A stretch of DNA of 5,855 nucleotides from Dichotomicrobium sp046543175 (GTDB lineage Bacteria; Pseudomonadota; Alphaproteobacteria; Rhizobiales; Rhodomicrobiaceae), in contig JBKGZY010000173.1 in assembly GCA_046543175.1 (NCBI GenBank), positions 1-5,855 on the forward strand, read 5' to 3'. Numbering within the stretch: the first letter of the stretch is position 1; each line of letters starts with the position of its first letter. The notes under the pieces are model-generated. The model saw only the letters and a list, made by a program, of their open reading frames with translations. It did no database searches and was not told the origin of the DNA. Made by a program: the position numbers and the translations under genes. Shown here piece after piece: positions 5,741-5,855 of the stretch.

Positions 5741-5759
5741 CCGCGTTATTCGCGGTTTT
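5741..5759 (+). terminator. Possible terminator for plus-strand transcription
   Basis: CCGCG (5741-5745) and CGCGG (5751-5755) form a perfect five-base-pair stem with loop TTATT, followed by TTTT (5756-5759). It points to termination of transcription coming from coaA just before it would run antisense into the minus-strand kinase gene. The T tract overlaps that gene's stop codon by two bases. The stem is short, so strength is uncertain. Confidence 0.4.
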
Positions 5760-5855
5760 ACGCCGCCAGGCCGTTACCGCGCGCAAGCTCCGCGAGCGGG
5801 GTTTCCGGCCGCGCGCCGATATGCGAGACGATTTCGCCCGCCGTCAGGCTGGCCA
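5758..5855 (-). CDS. PfkB-family carbohydrate/nucleoside kinase, C-terminal end (partial)
   Basis: On the minus strand, an open frame enters from the window edge and stops at TAA (5760-5758). The visible 31 residues include the stretch GEIVSHIGARPETPLAELA, which closely resembles the C-terminal helix and tail of PfkB-family kinases annotated as adenosine kinase or sugar kinase in Alphaproteobacteria ('...AAEVISHIGARPE..L..L'). These enzymes phosphorylate a sugar or nucleoside with ATP. The catalytic GAGD motif lies upstream outside the window, so the substrate cannot be read here. The gene converges on coaA, from which it is separated by about 247 bases of palindromic DNA. Confidence 0.78.
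   Translation of the reverse strand, partial: ASLTAGEIVSHIGARPETPLAELARGNGLAA

Overview
The window is ordinary GC-rich chromosomal DNA that I read as alphaproteobacterial, probably Hyphomicrobiales (Rhizobiales). The protein styles are typical of that class (type I lumazine synthase with a GNGILTVEN loop, a DUF2628-type membrane protein beside hisH). The gene orders ribE-ribH-nusB and hisH-hisA-hisF-hisE-coaA are also typical, as is the convergent PfkB-family kinase whose end is seen at the right edge. I cannot name the genus.

Layout. Positions 1-54 are the last codons of a gene that is very probably riboflavin synthase (ribE). ribH (lumazine synthase) and nusB (transcription antitermination factor) follow on the plus strand. 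Positions 1159-1348 hold a short palindromic repeat with inverted CGTCAT/ATGACG ends. From 1349 a second block begins with a small DUF2628-like membrane protein overlapping hisH by 4 bases. A 193-base gap containing a hairpin with a T-rich tail separates hisH from hisA. hisA overlaps hisF by 8 bases, then come hisE and coaA. Positions 5511-5757 are a convergent intergenic region packed with palindromes. The minus-strand 3' end of a PfkB-family sugar/nucleoside kinase, probably adenosine kinase-like, enters at the right edge.

Function. RibE and RibH catalyse the last two steps of riboflavin synthesis. HisE, HisA and HisH-HisF supply the pyrophosphohydrolase, the isomerase and the glutamine-amidotransferase/cyclase steps of histidine synthesis. 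HisF and HisH together form imidazole glycerol phosphate synthase. CoaA is the first enzyme of coenzyme A synthesis from pantothenate. hisB, hisC, hisD, hisG and hisI are not present here.

I found no mobile element, tRNA, rRNA, CRISPR array, riboswitch or defence system, and no convincing new biological system. The points most worth a second look are the nusB/DUF2628 junction marked by a repeat, the unusually long hisH-hisA gap with a terminator-like hairpin, and the conserved but unexplained membrane protein coupled to hisH.
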